The notes under the pieces are model-generated. The model made no database searches, was not told the origin of the DNA, and worked only from the letters and a program-made list of their open reading frames with translations. From Saccoglossus kowalevskii (lineage: Eukaryota > Hemichordata > Enteropneusta > Harrimaniidae): 64,000 bases of DNA. The position numbers were made by a program, and so were the translations under genes. Positions 13,081 to 48,700 of the stretch are shown here, in pieces (the stretch's first letter is position 1; the number at the start of each line of letters is the position of its first letter). Location: the NCBI RefSeq assembly GCF_000003605.2, contig NW_003119426.1, positions 770,527-834,526 of the forward strand, read 5' to 3'.

Positions 13081-16000
13081 CAGTACGTATTTACTATAAT
13101 TAGACATAGTCTTTACCTTGCCGTTTATTCGGTGTTATTTGCTTACTATAATTTATGTATTTTAAAGCGTCATGACGAGTTCGGCGTGTGTTCCGCGTGA
13201 CGTCACATCGCGTCTTAAATTAACACCAAACGCTTCACGACGACTGTAACATAAACAAGCCAAAATCAAAAGTCAAGAAAGCCTGAAGATTTAGTATTGG
13301 TCCTTGATAGTATATATTGATAGAGATTCATTGGACTACGATTTATCGTGAATTGAAAACGCTTGTACCATTCAACTGAGTGTGCAATTCACTAATATGC
13401 ATGTTCACAGCGTATTATTGTTTTTTTCTTCTTCATCCACCGTTGTATGTGCTACAAAAGAAACTGTTCAGTTTATGGTAAATCATATTGTAATTTGGTC
13501 ATCAACACAAAGTATCTAACCAAAATATTTAAACCTGTATCGCCTTGACCCCCCCCCCCCCACCACCATAATGTTGGTGCATTTTACCTATTTCTATGTC
13601 GTGGCTTTTTTTCCTATGATATTTTTAATGTGTTTGGACCAAATAGATATACCTTTCATTTCTGTCCAAGTCTTAATACATCAATTTGTGGATACAAATA
13701 ATTGTTTCACTATGTGAAAAATAAACAGTTAGCTTTCTCGTTCAAAGGCTTGGGTAACACCACTTGATATAATTGAGGTCACGTTCTTAGTTATGTGTTT
13801 CCATTGGTTTGCATTCCATGTATCAGTAGGCATTCAGTCCGATAGCAGCCATAGTGATTTCTGAACATTACCGGGAAAATATCAAGTCTCAACCTTATTG
13901 ATTTGTTGAATGACCCCAGCTCACATTGAGCCAGGTAACAATAAAGGAAATCAGATCATCTCGGCCATTCATGTCGTCTCAGTTATTTGGTACTTTAAAC
14001 TGTTAAATGGCGGACCAACAATCATCGGAATGCGATGTCACGTGACATCGAAGGTGTTTTAGACAGTTAAAAGAACATTGAACTGTGGGTCAAGTAGCAG
14101 ACTTAAACTAAGTTGAATGCAGGTGAATCTTTGGTTTAGTTCGGTCGTGACAATGAGTGTCAACAGTACTTGTTCACTCAATATTACAATGTCACATCGA
14201 TCGCTTATGGTGGGGGTTACTGCCCGATCTATTGAAATGCAGTCTTGCAGGTGGAATTCAGGAGGTAGTCTGGTAGATTTTAACCTGTTATTACTAGTCT
14301 GATGTGTCGAGAACGCCCTCAACGACTGTTTGTCCCCGCCTTAACGTACCTAAATAATTGCATCATGTTCCAGAGCAGTCTCATAATTTTCCAGTGTCAA
14401 ATATTTCGGCATTTTCTTGATTTTTTTACTCAAATATCAGGTATCCGAACACTGTACGTGAAAAGATTTCATAATTAATATTGATTCATACAATAACTAG
14501 CCTGACATGTTACAATGTAGGCGTGAGTGGCACCCTTGCCGGCCGAATGGCATCAGACTCCACTGTGTTGGGTTTGGAGCACCACGGAGAGCGAAACACA
14601 CGCTACCTTGTCAGGCTATACAATAATTGGATACGACAATGGATTAAGATTACGCCGAACTTTGTCGCGTGTGGTGGCGCTGTCACCATTGTCAATATAC
14701 TAACAGTTAATTCCTAACGGTGGTGGCGTTGTGTATGTGTGTGCTGGGATCTCGCAAATGTACTAGTAGCTAATTTCTCAAGTATGGCATTTGTTCCGGT
14801 TCTATCATCGTCCGAATCGCATGGTTTCACCAACTCAGAATCGATGTAAGCCGTTATAATGTCCCAGACGATGGTCGAATAACTTGTTCGTTTAACGGTA
14901 CCCCTACGCACAGTCCATGTGCCCTACGCTTACAGAGTGATTTATTCATACAATCTACCACCGTCCCTCAGGTGTTGAGAGACGGTGAATCTACACACAA
15001 ACTTTCTGATTAAATCACCAAAAATCCACACACCGCTGACTTCCTTGATGATAAATACAATGATAATTGCCAGGGTCATTCACGCTTATTATCGCGCCAT
15101 TTATTATCACGCCATTCATCTCAGATTATTGTTTCGGTATGATGACGGAGTTCCTACTTAGAATATGCGCATATCACGAACCTAATTAACACAATAATTA
15201 AAAATATGCCAATTTATACTACAATCGGGGACGTGTTCTCAACAGTTTCAAGAATTACTGTTTTCCAATGTATTCTTGGCGAGCTCATTTGCATATTATT
15301 CAGAGCAATATGCATACGCCAATCACCGATGACCAATCTCTATACTTTGCACCTATCACGACAATGGTCTCTGCCTATGAACGTCAACAATACTATGGTT
15401 ACTTTTGGAGTACCTGACCATATGTGTCGCATGTGAGATGCCTGCTTACACATAATGTCATCATTATGAAAATTGCCTGCAAATGTTGTTTTTATTAAGA
15501 TCGAAGACCACACCCCAAATCTGTACACAGTGACTTCAGTAGCCAATCTCTGAAGCTAAATGTATTACGTCACAACATCCGGGTGTAATTACTATGTGCT
15601 AATTGATGACACAAATCCGTGATGATAACACGTGTTAAACGGTATATTAAAAACAAGAGACTACGCTATATAGTACAGACTATACGAGGGGTGTGCAGAC
15701 ATTTTAAGCAAGGGTTGAGAAAGATGGGAGAGATGAGAAAAACACTCATCGTAAATTTGAACGCTAGAGACGTCATTTAATTACTTCATGTGACTTGACT
15801 GACTGTATCATGATTCTATTTATGAAATTACGTTTATTCTGTCGTTAAACTTTACGGTATGTCGTAAAATTTACAGTAAATAACAGAAGTAATTCAAACT
15901 ATGGTTTGATCGTTTTAGCGTTCGGGGATTATTTTTACTCAATGTCTAACTGACCTTTGATCCCGGTAAGTTAAGATGCGCGCTGATATTGCAGTACATT

Positions 16001-16137
16001 TCAACAACAACCCTTGCCCCCGGCGCTACGTGGAGATAATTGACTGCGGCACGACATTTTGTTAGTCTGTTGACAAGAAAAGGTCAACGACATCACAGTT
16101 CTCTCTTATGAAATGCGTGTCCGAAAGCCACGGAGCG
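13081..16137. other. gene-free stretch
   Basis: No supported gene. There is a 13-base C run at 13549-13561. Several 60-87 codon frames on both strands between 14059 and 15546 overlap each other and have no recognisable domain or splice context, so I treat them as chance. Confidence 0.4.
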
Positions 16138-16225
16138 TGAGTTTGAATTTCGTGTAAACAGACAATGTATTTTACACGCGTTGTATACGTCGCTATGGGA
16201 CCGGTATCGAACGCGTCCTGGCAAC
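16138..16225. mobile_element. relic of palindromic MITE family 2, copy 3
   Basis: The core of the family is recognisable (GTAAACAGACAATGTATTTT, then ACACGCGTTGTATACGTCGC and a CGCTATGGGACCGGTATCGAACGCG-like segment). The terminal repeats are lost or too decayed to place, so this is an older or truncated copy than those at 1748 and 9278. Confidence 0.6.
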
Positions 16226-17225
16226 GTACGTGGTGTGTTTTGTGTCGCAACACGCACGCTTGAACTTGGCATTCAAATGAAGTACCATGACATTATCCAT
16301 CTATATTAAGACCCTTCCGAGCTTCTTATCATAACTTTGTTCTTATACCTTGAACTTGCGGGATATTACGTAATACCAAAGACACGTGCACATACAATGC
16401 TTTCACGTGTTCCACGTAGATGACACGTGTATTTGAAAATATCACGCATGCCTACCAAAATAAAGCGATCAACGCGGGATGTTAGAGTCAAACAGACTTC
16501 ATACTTGGAACATGGCATTTAAGTTTCAGTCTTTTATTTTTTAACAACAAAAATAAGTACTTCCGCTCTGTGTCAATTGCCGCTGGATTTATTTTCCTGG
16601 AAGGTTATTCATTAAATCTCCAAAATTCAACTAAATTTTAAAATGTCCTACCCTAAAACCATCTGTAAATGGTCTTTTAACGCACACCCTTCGCGTCAGA
16701 GGTCACTTTCAGTCCGTGAACAATATAAAACTTTACTACTTTTTCTTTTTATTGAAAACTGTTAAATGTGGCTGAAGTTCACAATGAGTTAATCACGTTT
16801 TAAAAAAAAGAGTGAAAGGAATCCTGGCACTAAAAATCGTCCTTAGCCATAAAAAATATCGCCTTATTCCCCACAAATAATTTCTGTTGTTCGTAACGGA
16901 CGGTGTCGAGTGTGTGTTCTTAAATGGTCAACGACAAGGTGGTTTCGTTCTGCTAGAAAAAATAGGAATGCTAGCAATCTTCTGTCGCTGGTTCTACGTT
17001 TTTTCCAAGTATTTGAGATTTGCCTGGTTTTATCTTATGCTGAAAAAAAAGAGCCGGTCATATTGCTAGTAAGTTCTACCTGTTGCGTTGTGAGATATGA
17101 TATCGCGTTAGGACCAGTTACATTGTCTACAGTTACATTTGTGGCTCTGACCCGACAGTATTTTTGGTGAAGTAACGCCTCATCGCCGTCGTCTTTTTTT
17201 TCGGTTGAATTAACTCACTCGGATA
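16226..17225. other. gene-free stretch upstream of first-exon candidate a
   Basis: No supported gene. The part next to 17226 would be 5' untranslated or promoter sequence of candidate exon 1a of gene A. No TATA box is obvious at a fitting distance. Confidence 0.4.
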
Positions 17226-39079
<21,854 letters not shown>

Positions 39080-40290
39080 GGTTACAAATCACAACAAAAC
39101 GGGAAAGCTCAAAAATGTCATGAAAACATTCAACCTAGACTTCTTGGTCGGTCATTGACCATATATGGAGGTCAAAACAAGATGGAGGGAGATGAATTGA
39201 CCGAACGATACAGCATCAGTGTGTATGATTTTGGTGGATTGGGCGAATGCTTACCAAAATCCGTAGTGGTGCTTCGGCTGTGTTGTTGTCTATTTACATT
39301 GACATTTCGAATGAGGAAGGTGGCTACCCAGTCAGACCAATCAAAGAGCAGCTTATTTATCAGACCAATCAAAGAGCAGCTTCTTTGTTGACAGGTTTTG
39401 TATGCTCGGGCTCAACTGAACGATTGCGATTGCTGACTGTAACGTCAGCTGGAGGAACGCAGCCGATGGCTCTTTGATCAACAAGTCGTGCAGGCCGTGT
39501 ACAGCTGACTGCTGCTGGTAGGCATGTTAGGGATGGCCAAGACTCGTGTTTGCTAGGATAGTGACGATGCATGCTACAAACTGAAAATATGGTGTAATGA
39601 ATCCAAACACTAACTGTTGTATAATAAGGGATGAACTTGTGTTGGGAGATGTGGCTATCATAATGACGATGTTGAGTTGTCGTAATGTTGTGGACATCTG
39701 AGCTGTCGTTGGAATGTTATTATAGACAGATGTTAAATAACGTGTCCTTATAGTTTTATGGCGATGTTGAGATACTTTCAGGACTAGGTTTCGTCGCAAA
39801 GGTGGGGTGTTGTCGCGATGTTGAGCCATCGTCGCATTGTTGATGTGGTGTGGCGTTGTTATGACCACGTTAATAGCTATCATCGTGTTGTCATGGTGCT
39901 GTGGCGATGTTAAGTTGTCGTCGCAATATTGTGGTCACATATTACAGATATATATACATATATATAGGATATATAGTGCTGAGCAGATGCGTGAACATCC
40001 GTTACAGTTGTAAATAAAAAATCTTTTCGCATTACTTTTGAGAAAATATATAGAGGAAAACAACAGCTGCTATATGTGTTATATCGATACTTTGCTGAAG
40101 GTGCCGATTAATATTCAAGACAAAAAGAAAACAATTTCCGCTTTATTCCGTCCGCTACTGTCGCCACCAACGGCAGAAAAATGCCTATATGGCGTCTATA
40201 GGGGGCGCTGTCTTATGTAAATTGTTATTTATCGCAATTGCGTGTACCATATTGTAAAAAAACAGATGTTGAAATCAGAATAAATATAAC
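39080..40290 (+). other. probable 3' untranslated region of gene A and downstream repeats
   Basis: Non-coding. AATAAA signals occur at 40013-40018 and 40279-40284 and could end the transcript. It includes a 22-base direct repeat (39333-39354 and 39361-39382, CAGACCAATCAAAGAGCAGC...) and a degenerate tandem repeat at about 39620-39930. Confidence 0.5.
39620..39930. repeat. degenerate tandem repeat rich in GATGTTGAG / TTGTCGT
   Basis: Repeated variants of GATGTTGAGTTGTCGTCGCA and AATGTTGTGGC with irregular spacing of roughly 25-40 bases. It lies in the presumed 3' untranslated region of gene A. Units are too diverged to fix a period by eye. Confidence 0.6.
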
Positions 40291-40680
40291 ATGTTTTAAT
40301 TATTATTTTGCATGTTTATTTATGGCTGGCACACTTAAAATGCTCGATCTCATGATTGGGGGGGGGGTCCGATTCGTCACGTCCTGAATATCTGTGTTCT
40401 GAATATCATCCACTCGAATCGTGCTCCGTTTTTCAAAGTAACTATATGAAATAATTATCCCCAATTATTAATTGTAAAGGAAAGCTTTACACCCGAAGCA
40501 CAGTCTGTGCTTATGAAAACAAAGGAAACTTTGATTTTTGCTTAAATTTGTGTTGGATTTTGGTATTTTACAGAGCAAAATATGCATATTTAAAAGTTAA
40601 AAAACAAAAAAACTATTTATTTATTTTTTCATCATGTATTTTAATTTATATATCAGCATTTTCACAAATTTAACTTTTTT

Positions 40681-40730
40681 NNNNNNNNNNNNNNNNNNNN
40701 NNNNNNNNNNNNNNNNNNNNNNNNNNNNNN
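40681..40730. other. assembly gap (50 N)
   Basis: Unknown bases in AT-rich intergenic DNA. Confidence 0.99.
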
Positions 40731-41479
40731 CAACTTTAACCTCAAAATATTTAGCCTATAACATTTTTTGCATCAACAAATTTATAGGCAATATAGGTAA
40801 TAGTTATTATTAAGAACACATTTGTACGATTAACTTCTTTATCGTTTGTTCTGAAATAAATTTTTAAAAAATATATGCATGAGCGCGTGTGTGAATTCTG
40901 GAAAACATGATATCAAAAACAGGGTGACCCCCCCTACTGATCCACCGACCCCCCCCCCCCCTAGGCCGAAGTAACTGACCAATCCCTAATACAATTTTAC
41001 ATTTCTTCAACAAATAACATATCATTCTCGATTTGTTATCAATGTTTTACGGAACACTACTAATTTTACTTGATCCCTCCCCCATCCATATGAACGATGT
41101 AAGAATATAGAAATAGAATGTATTGTATAGAATACAGTATGATTCAATATCGCTTTCTAAACAACAGGCTGCATGTGATAAATTGCCATAAGAAAGATTG
41201 TGTTTGCTACAAACGTTTTTTTATATTTCAAGTTAGCTCACCCAGACGATTTTTACGAGACAAGTTTTTAAAATAATGATTCTTGAAATGTTGTAGACTA
41301 AATTATTTACATGTGTGAATCGTCGGTGATAGGTCAAGCCTACCAATGACGAGTCTCAATGAAATTACTTCCCGGAATACAAACAATTCAAAATAGAGGC
41401 AATCCGTACTTAACTAATATTACAAATAATTTACTCTAAGAACTATGAGCAGTGCGATCACACTCTCCCTCATACTCAT

Positions 41480-41600
41480 TTAAAGCGGGAGGGTCGTCAC
41501 CTGCGCACGCGCAAAGGCTCATGGGTAGACGCTTGTTTGTGAACAATGACACAGCTATGGCCATCTGACACATGCGCAGGTTACGACTCTCCCGCTTTAA
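41480..41600. mobile_element. palindromic MITE, family 1, copy 3 (shortened)
   Basis: 121 bp, TTAAAGCGGGAGGGTCGTCA at the left and ACGACTCTCCCGCTTTAA at the right. The inner segment is shorter than in the 155-165 bp copies, so it is an internally deleted form. It lies between the two CNBD2-like genes. Confidence 0.88.
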
Positions 41601-42554
41601 CACCGTTTTCATTCCACCCAAACCTTTTGCATAACCACATATATTATTTTCCAGGATATGAGAATGAGTTGTGTGTGTGATGAATTCATCAGCCATGCAA
41701 CCAATAATCGCAACTGGCGCCTAACTACATGTGTTATCACGGTGACCCCAGAAGCGCAAGTTGCTCTCAACGGCGTCATCATTGTTTGTTGAAACATACG
41801 AGAGAAAGGTGCTCATCGTCCTGCTGCACGGTGTTGTTTAGTTGGGACACTCCTTCCTCCCTTGCCGGAACATTCACATTGAAACTTCAAGGTTGAGGTG
41901 CCAGTAAAAACACAAATTTATGTGTACATTTTCGGAGCAATCTGTTACCCCGACAAAATTACACATCCTTTGGGAAAAAACAAAGCACTACACAAGTGAT
42001 TTGAAAACATAATAAACATATTTTTTTTTTATTTTTCAATATCATATTACACATGCATACTCAACCAAACAATTAATTAATCAATAATCTTGAACGTCAT
42101 TAAAATAATGATAAACTCGTTGTTGTCAAATAGCGTACTTAAAATTGACCTCCATGTAGTACTGGTAATTTGTCAATATTATAAATTTAATATTTTTTCA
42201 CAAATTAAATTCATTTTGTTCAGTATGTGATTATCACATACGTAGAAACATATCAGAAAAAATGAAAGTCCCATAACAAGTTTGCGCCCTCATGCGTTCA
42301 TGAGCGCATACTTATAAGATGAATACTCGTATATATTTAACACAGCGTCTGTAATTATTAAAGTTAACTGACGTCACGGTGCATCATTTGAATAATGCAC
42401 ACACTATGTCCACGCATGTCACTTTCCAGCAAAAACAAACATAAAATCTCAATCGTCACCCGATACAATTTATCGTCCAATTTCATAATCCGTAAACACT
42501 ATCGTATTGTTCCAAATCGACAGCATCTATCCTTGTCCACCTATATCACGCCTG

Positions 42555-42755
42555 TCACGATTTTCCCCAAACTATTGTATGTACTGCTTCTTTCTTGAAA
42601 TGATTCCAGTTAGTGAAGTCCTGTAGATGGTCTTGTAGCGTCTCCGTGGTCGGGTAAGGGCGGTGAGATTGACGTACCGCGCGCCTCACTTTGTCGTCTG
42701 CGTGTTTCGTGAAGAACGATTTGTGAAGCATTATACATTCTGCTCCCCGGCTTAT
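42555..42755 (-). CDS. gene B last coding exon (15)
   Basis: 201 bases in phase 0 after the acceptor TTTTTTTTCATCAG, with stop TGA at 42555-42557. It encodes SRGAECIMLHKSFFTKHADD, then RPYPTTETLQDHLQDFTNW and a short tail. The two parts are separated by an intron in gene A. I placed it from splice signals and homology to A. Confidence 0.92.
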   Translation of the reverse strand: MSRGAECIMLHKSFFTKHADDKVRRAVRQSHRPYPTTETLQDHLQDFTNWNHFKKEAVHTIVWGKS

Positions 42756-45700
42756 CTGATGAAAAAAAAGTTTACATTTACAGTAACAAGAAAGCCATTT
42801 CTCGTCACCTGGGTGCTAGATATGAATAATGTTAATCACAATTGAACAATATATTGAATGATTTAGCTAAATATGCAAATTATCTAATGAATATGCAATT
42901 ATTTCAAACTTATTATGCAGGCTTTTGAGTTAAATGTCGGGTAGTAGGCGCATATAAAGTGCCTTTGAACACACAATTTAGTTGGAATACAAACAAAACA
43001 TGCTGAAAATAGTTAGTAGTATGTGAATTAGTCAATTCGTATTTACAGATTAAATATATACCATAACAATAAATTGTAGAACGCCGCCCTCAATTTTTAA
43101 TTTTATATTAAAGGGCGGTGATCGTCTCGCCACGCATGCGCGAGATTTGGGCCACATAAGAACAGATATGGCGATTTTGACTGTTGCGCAGACCAATAAG
43201 AGTACAAATTGGAAAGTGTCGAAATAGTTAATAACGGCAATTAGTGCACGTCAGGCCCGGATCAAAATTTTTGCGCATTGGATTGTGGAAAAGCCAATGT
43301 TTATGTCGAACATGCGCGCGACCACCGCCCTTTAACGAAAGATACTTACTAAGTGGACACTGGTTTGCTGAACGGCTATAAGGTCCTCGTCAAAAATCAA
43401 TGTATTTAAACCCTGTGAAACAAATCAAAATATTAGTCATAATATAATTGAAACTGTCACAACTGTAATTTCACTATGCTTATACTAGGGTTGGAGGCAG
43501 TTCCAGAGCCACATTTGAGGCAAACACCGGAGTGGTGAAACGGAAGTAATCTATACTTACGAACACGTGTTTTGGATATAGTAACTCCAGTTGCACAAAT
43601 ACAGATTTATCCTTTTTGTCCTTGGGCCGAGGAGTGAGATAGTTTTCTTTGTTTCTGCTGTAAGGGGATGGATTATTCGCCTCCTGAAACAATCAAATTA
43701 GTATCACGGTTGAAATGAGAAATGGGAGACTAACATGACATTTAGGCTTGAACTCGACAGAGGGCGGGCGCATATCAAAGCTTGATGTGTACATTTTAGA
43801 ACTTACATCTATTTTAACACGACTTTTTTTCGCTGATGTGAAATTACGATATTTGCTTTTGGAAACTGACTTCTTAATCAGCACTGCGCCTTTACGGATA
43901 TCGAATTCTGACACGGGAGACGTCGGTGATGGCGTCGACGAGCTAGATGATGAAGATGAAGGCGACGTTAGTCTATTTACTTCCTGGATGCTGTCGGCAG
44001 TTCGAGTTCGTGTCAAGAATAGATTAGGTAGTGGTCGTAGCTCGTCTCTGGCCTGTAAAAAATCAGACAATTGCACATAACAATGAAATATACATGAAAT
44101 CATTATTGAACGAAAGTTTAAAGCGCTATCACATATGGGTCCCATGCAACCTATACAACGCATGTAAAACGCTTTTTACACGAAATTCTGGCACGCGTGG
44201 CACGACTGTATGGTGGCAAATATTTCAGGAAAAAAATCGCGTGGGTTTCACAAGCGACGGACAAGTATTGCAACCATGACAACACATATTCTTACCTCTT
44301 CTAATTCAGACAGCATACTGTCTTTTTGGTTTCTTGGCGACATAGACAGAGCTCGCTGTCTCTCGCTGTGTCTTGCTCTGCTGACGCCACCTATAAGAGA
44401 ACAACACAGATTCAGTTTTAGCCTGAAATGCCATCCAGGTCAAGTTAAATTGAATATTTAACTGTTATCAAAAACGTTGTTCATATTACTATCTACAAGC
44501 AAAAATAACGTGTCGTGTTTCTTACCACCAGAGTCGTCAATCCGCGGAAGTTTAACACCCCTATGTGCGTGATATTCACCGGGTTTCACAGCTTTCAGTT
44601 GCTTTAAAACTTGACATGTTCCCTGTTTATTAAAAATATTGAACCAAATTTGTAACAAGTGCATAATCATCGTGGCAAAAAGTACCAGATTTGTGAATTA
44701 GGGTCACAAATAATTGTCACATGGCTAGTTTCTGGACTATAACTATAATACACGTATTGCACAGCTATTTTGTTCATTAAAACCAAAATGAAAAAGTGTG
44801 TTGTCATGACAACAACCCGCTTCTAACAGAACAAGAAAGTTCTGACATACATCAGTTCGCGCCCAAGTTATTTGCATGCTATAGGTCGCTTACCGATTTC
44901 ACTACATATAGCCATTCCGAAGAATTACTATCTTTTACTATAATCTGCCCGCGTCTGAAAGATAAAAAAAAAATGGTTGAAAACTGACGACGATTAAAGC
45001 GGGGGAATCGTCACCTGCGCATGCGTCACATGGCATTGTCATTGTTTACAAACAAGCTTCCACCCATGAGCCTTTGCGTTTTTAGAGTGTGTTGTTTTCG
45101 TCGCTTGGAACTCAATTCCCGCGCGTGCGCAGGTGACGACCCTTCCGCTTTAAATATAAGACAATAATACAGTACGTTGCATATAATGTTGTTACAAACG
45201 ATTTCGCAGATTTAATAAAACAATAATAATGTAACCGTTTAGACTAATTACTAAATGTGCCCGGGTATGCACAAAAAAGGACATATGATTGTAGAGAAAA
45301 TCTAAACCTCGAATACTCACTTGTAAAAATGAAATAAACATCGTTCGGGATGTTCCATTAGCTTCTCAAACGGAAAATCTTTAAGGCATTCTACTTGTCT
45401 GCAAGGAAAAATCGATCAGGAATTATTTGGGTGTGTACCAATAAGTTAGTCGGTATTACATGGACGCTACAAGATCATAGCGCGACAATAAAGCTCACTA
45501 TGAACGAGGCTAGCTATTTTTAGAAGACGAATAGGTTGTCAGGCCTCGTTGTCAAATTACGTTCTCCCTCATTGGCTCCTCGGTGTTAGCATAGACCTTA
45601 TGAATTTTCATGGTTGAAGGGACATTTTGTAAGTTGTTACAAGCAGATTTGTCCGAAATGCATTGGTCAGATTAAGAGTGGTGTTGTAGCAGTCAGAATT

Positions 45701-48700
45701 TCGTCTACTGATGCGTATCCCAGAAACCGGTTTACCCAGGCTCAACGGTTACAACGGTTATTCAATGACCTTGCCACACCTTACTGACGCAATAACCCAT
45801 AGTATTTGCCTAATTCCCCAGTGACACCAACTTGTGTTAGCGGTATACTGGGTTGTCATAGAAACCTCTCAGGCTCACCTTAGGAATGTTATGTGTTCTG
45901 GTTCTTCACCTGGCCTTTGACCTCTCATGAATATATCAAAAAAGTCTTCCCTGCCGATGGCGAGTAACTGCACGTGTCCCTGGCTTGACACTGTCGCCGT
46001 GCGAACGCTGTGGTGCAGCAATGCTAACTCGCCAAAGCTGCTGCCCTTTCGTAGCACTGTCGCCGTTCGCAATTTCGCCTCTCCGGTAACCGGATTGGTC
46101 TCCATAATCGTCACAACGGCTGTAGGCGAAATATAGTTATACAAAATGTAAATTACAGTGCGAAGTACCACGTGACCCATTCTTTTTATAATTTATATTT
46201 ATGAATTTGGAAATAAAAATATTCATATACATGGAATACAATCTCTGATTTCCTCTACACTCGAATTAAAGCCTGAGGCAATTGAAACACCGCGGCCGCC
46301 GCCACTGGCGCCAAGGGCCTGCCAAGAATTACACCAATATTAGCGTAACCAGCATCAAAAGAGCGTATGTTTGATGATTTATCATGGGACACGTTTATTT
46401 TGTTGCTTTATGTACAATATCGCAACAATGTGTTCGGGCAAAAACCCCAAGGGCAGTGTGCTTTTCTTTTGTTCGCAATTGTGCACTGAATCGAATCTAT
46501 GATACCGTAGGGGATTCAAATAGGTAAAAGTCGAGTCAGTGGGTCGCGATACCGCTTTAACTCACACATTCCTGCATTCCTATCTTTACAAAGAGGACAC
46601 GCACTCCACCTTAAAATATATGCTTAATATTCAATTTGCACTCGTATCGAACACCTTCTACAATTTAGGTCAAACGAAGTTAAAGACAGAAATACTTAGC
46701 GATGAACGATTAAAAACAAAATTGTTAAGTGCTCGCCCGCATAGACATACTACATGTATATCTATCCATCAGCCGAAACACAACAAGCATTTGGCAGTAC
46801 GTTTATTAAACACAGAACGAACATGACATGAGTATATCATAGTTGCGATGTGAAGAGGCATTCAAATATTTAGTATGCCCAAATAACAGACATTTTCGTA
46901 AAAGTAGTGAATATGAATATGAAAACAATTTTAGCCATTTCAAATGAATGAGTCAATTGTTCTATGTTTCAAATAAAAATCTTTCAAATCTCCACAAGTC
47001 GTTAGCCCTTCCGAGAAACTAGTGGTGGTTTGTCAAAAAATCTCTCTCTCGCTTTCTCTCTCTGTGTCTGTCTGTCTCTCTCTCTCTATTTTTGTCCGTT
47101 GAAATTGACATTAAGGACTCTCTCTGCGAAAATATTGAAAAAAAGTGTTTTGATCGCTCTTTAAGCCCCTAGGTTATTAGGCGGTCGTCGGGACGCGCGG
47201 TATTCGATATAGGCCCATGCGATGTGTTTAACCTATGTGAAATACATTGCGCTGGACGACGACTACCGCCTTTTATTAATAATAATTTTAAGATATAATT
47301 AATGAAAATGACGTCATACTTACCACTTCCTGATATGATGAAATAAAAAGCTTCTGCATAATGACCTTGTCGGATAATTACTTTTCGCGGGGGTATACTG
47401 AAAAATAGCAAAATGAATAGTTACTGTAATGTTAGTTTTCTGTATAATGTATCTCTGAGTCTCTCCGAACCTGAATATAAATATGTTACGGATTGAATAC
47501 AGACCCGAATGTACACGTTAACGCGATACTGGCCAGAAACGTGGTATTTTTTATGGCGGTAATGCAAACATGCTAGTCTGTTGGTATTTGGTAAGAGGGG
47601 ATCTTATTTTGTCAGCGTGCGTTCGATTGATACATCCACAAGCACAGCCAGGCATCATGGGTGTTGTATACGAAACGCGGCATCTTTCGGGAAAGTGGTC
47701 TATTTATAGCACAATACTATAAATAGTAGTAACACCTAGTGTTTCCTTGCATTCACCATGGAATATATTTACTTCCATTCTCTCACTGGGTAACCCGGTA
47801 ACCCCGAATTACTCCGATCCTTTACTTACTTTTCAAACCATGCGACTCTGGTTAACTTTTCTTGCATATGGAGAGGATATTCGGCAAATGACTTCATCGT
47901 CTGCAGACCATAGAGAGCCTGTCAACGTAAACATTACGTCACATACATGGTTAAACTAGATATGTTTTATACGTGAGAGGCAGCCATAAGTTTCGATGAT
48001 AACAGACGGTCCAGTAAAACATTACTACGAAAATCATGCCCCAATGTTTTAACAGTATGCATCATCAAAAAAGAAAATATTAAGACACAAAAAATACGTA
48101 TTTTCTAAGAGTGTTTGATACTCTATGGCAATTGATTTCACCATAAAGTAAAATAACGATGTACTTGCAACGAACAACTAGGGATTTATTGGACAATAAC
48201 TATCCCACACTAGCGTGGGGTGTTTTTCATTTTTTATAAAACGAACATAAACAATATTTAATATTAGGATAAATCATAAATTATTTGTTTGTTTGTTTGC
48301 ATGGAATTGAAACACACTCAGCGCGACGACCACTGCCCTTTAAAAGCTGGTTTTATTGAACAGTGTTCAGACTCATATCACCAGGTCCAAATATACATTT
48401 TAAAGAGGGAGGATCGTCCCCTGTACAAGCGACGATAACAACACACACTAAAAACGCAAAGGCTCGTGGGCAGACGCTTGTTTGTAAACAATGACACGCT
48501 AAGGCCATCTGACGCATGCGCAGGTGACGAATCCCCCGCTTTAAACTCTCTTGTTGATTCAACTTACGGTCAGTAGTTGTTCCGGACTTCTCTGCTCACT
48601 TGGTAAACTTAAAATATTTTTGACTTCGCTGCTTATATTTATCTGTAACAAAAATATTTAGGTGGTGTTAATCGTTTTGAACTACAAATTCATGGAATAT

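Larger units (their letters stand above)
40291..42554. other. intergenic region between the convergent genes
   Basis: Mostly AT-rich non-coding DNA with a 50-base gap, a G run (40358-40367), a C run (40949-40961) and one family-1 MITE. A TTTATT (AATAAA on the minus strand) at 42028-42033 could be the poly(A) signal of gene B, about 520 bases after its stop. Confidence 0.5.
46120..47323 (-). other. gene B intron between exons 6 and 7
   Basis: About 1.2 kb with a CT-rich simple repeat (47040-47090) and a decayed palindromic element (47174-47275). I see no additional exon. This intron (phase 1, at Gly-Ser/Ala) is absent from gene A. Confidence 0.6.

Noticed and set aside
14059-15546. A cluster of 60-87 codon frames on both strands that might suggest a compact viral insertion
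   Set aside because: The frames overlap each other in opposite directions, none has a viral hallmark, and their number fits chance. I found no evidence of a virus-derived element.
43693-43806. Continuation of gene B exon 12 past its donor
   Set aside because: A consensus GTAAGT follows ATAGAT and the next exon joins in phase with homology to gene A. The extra residues are most likely intron.
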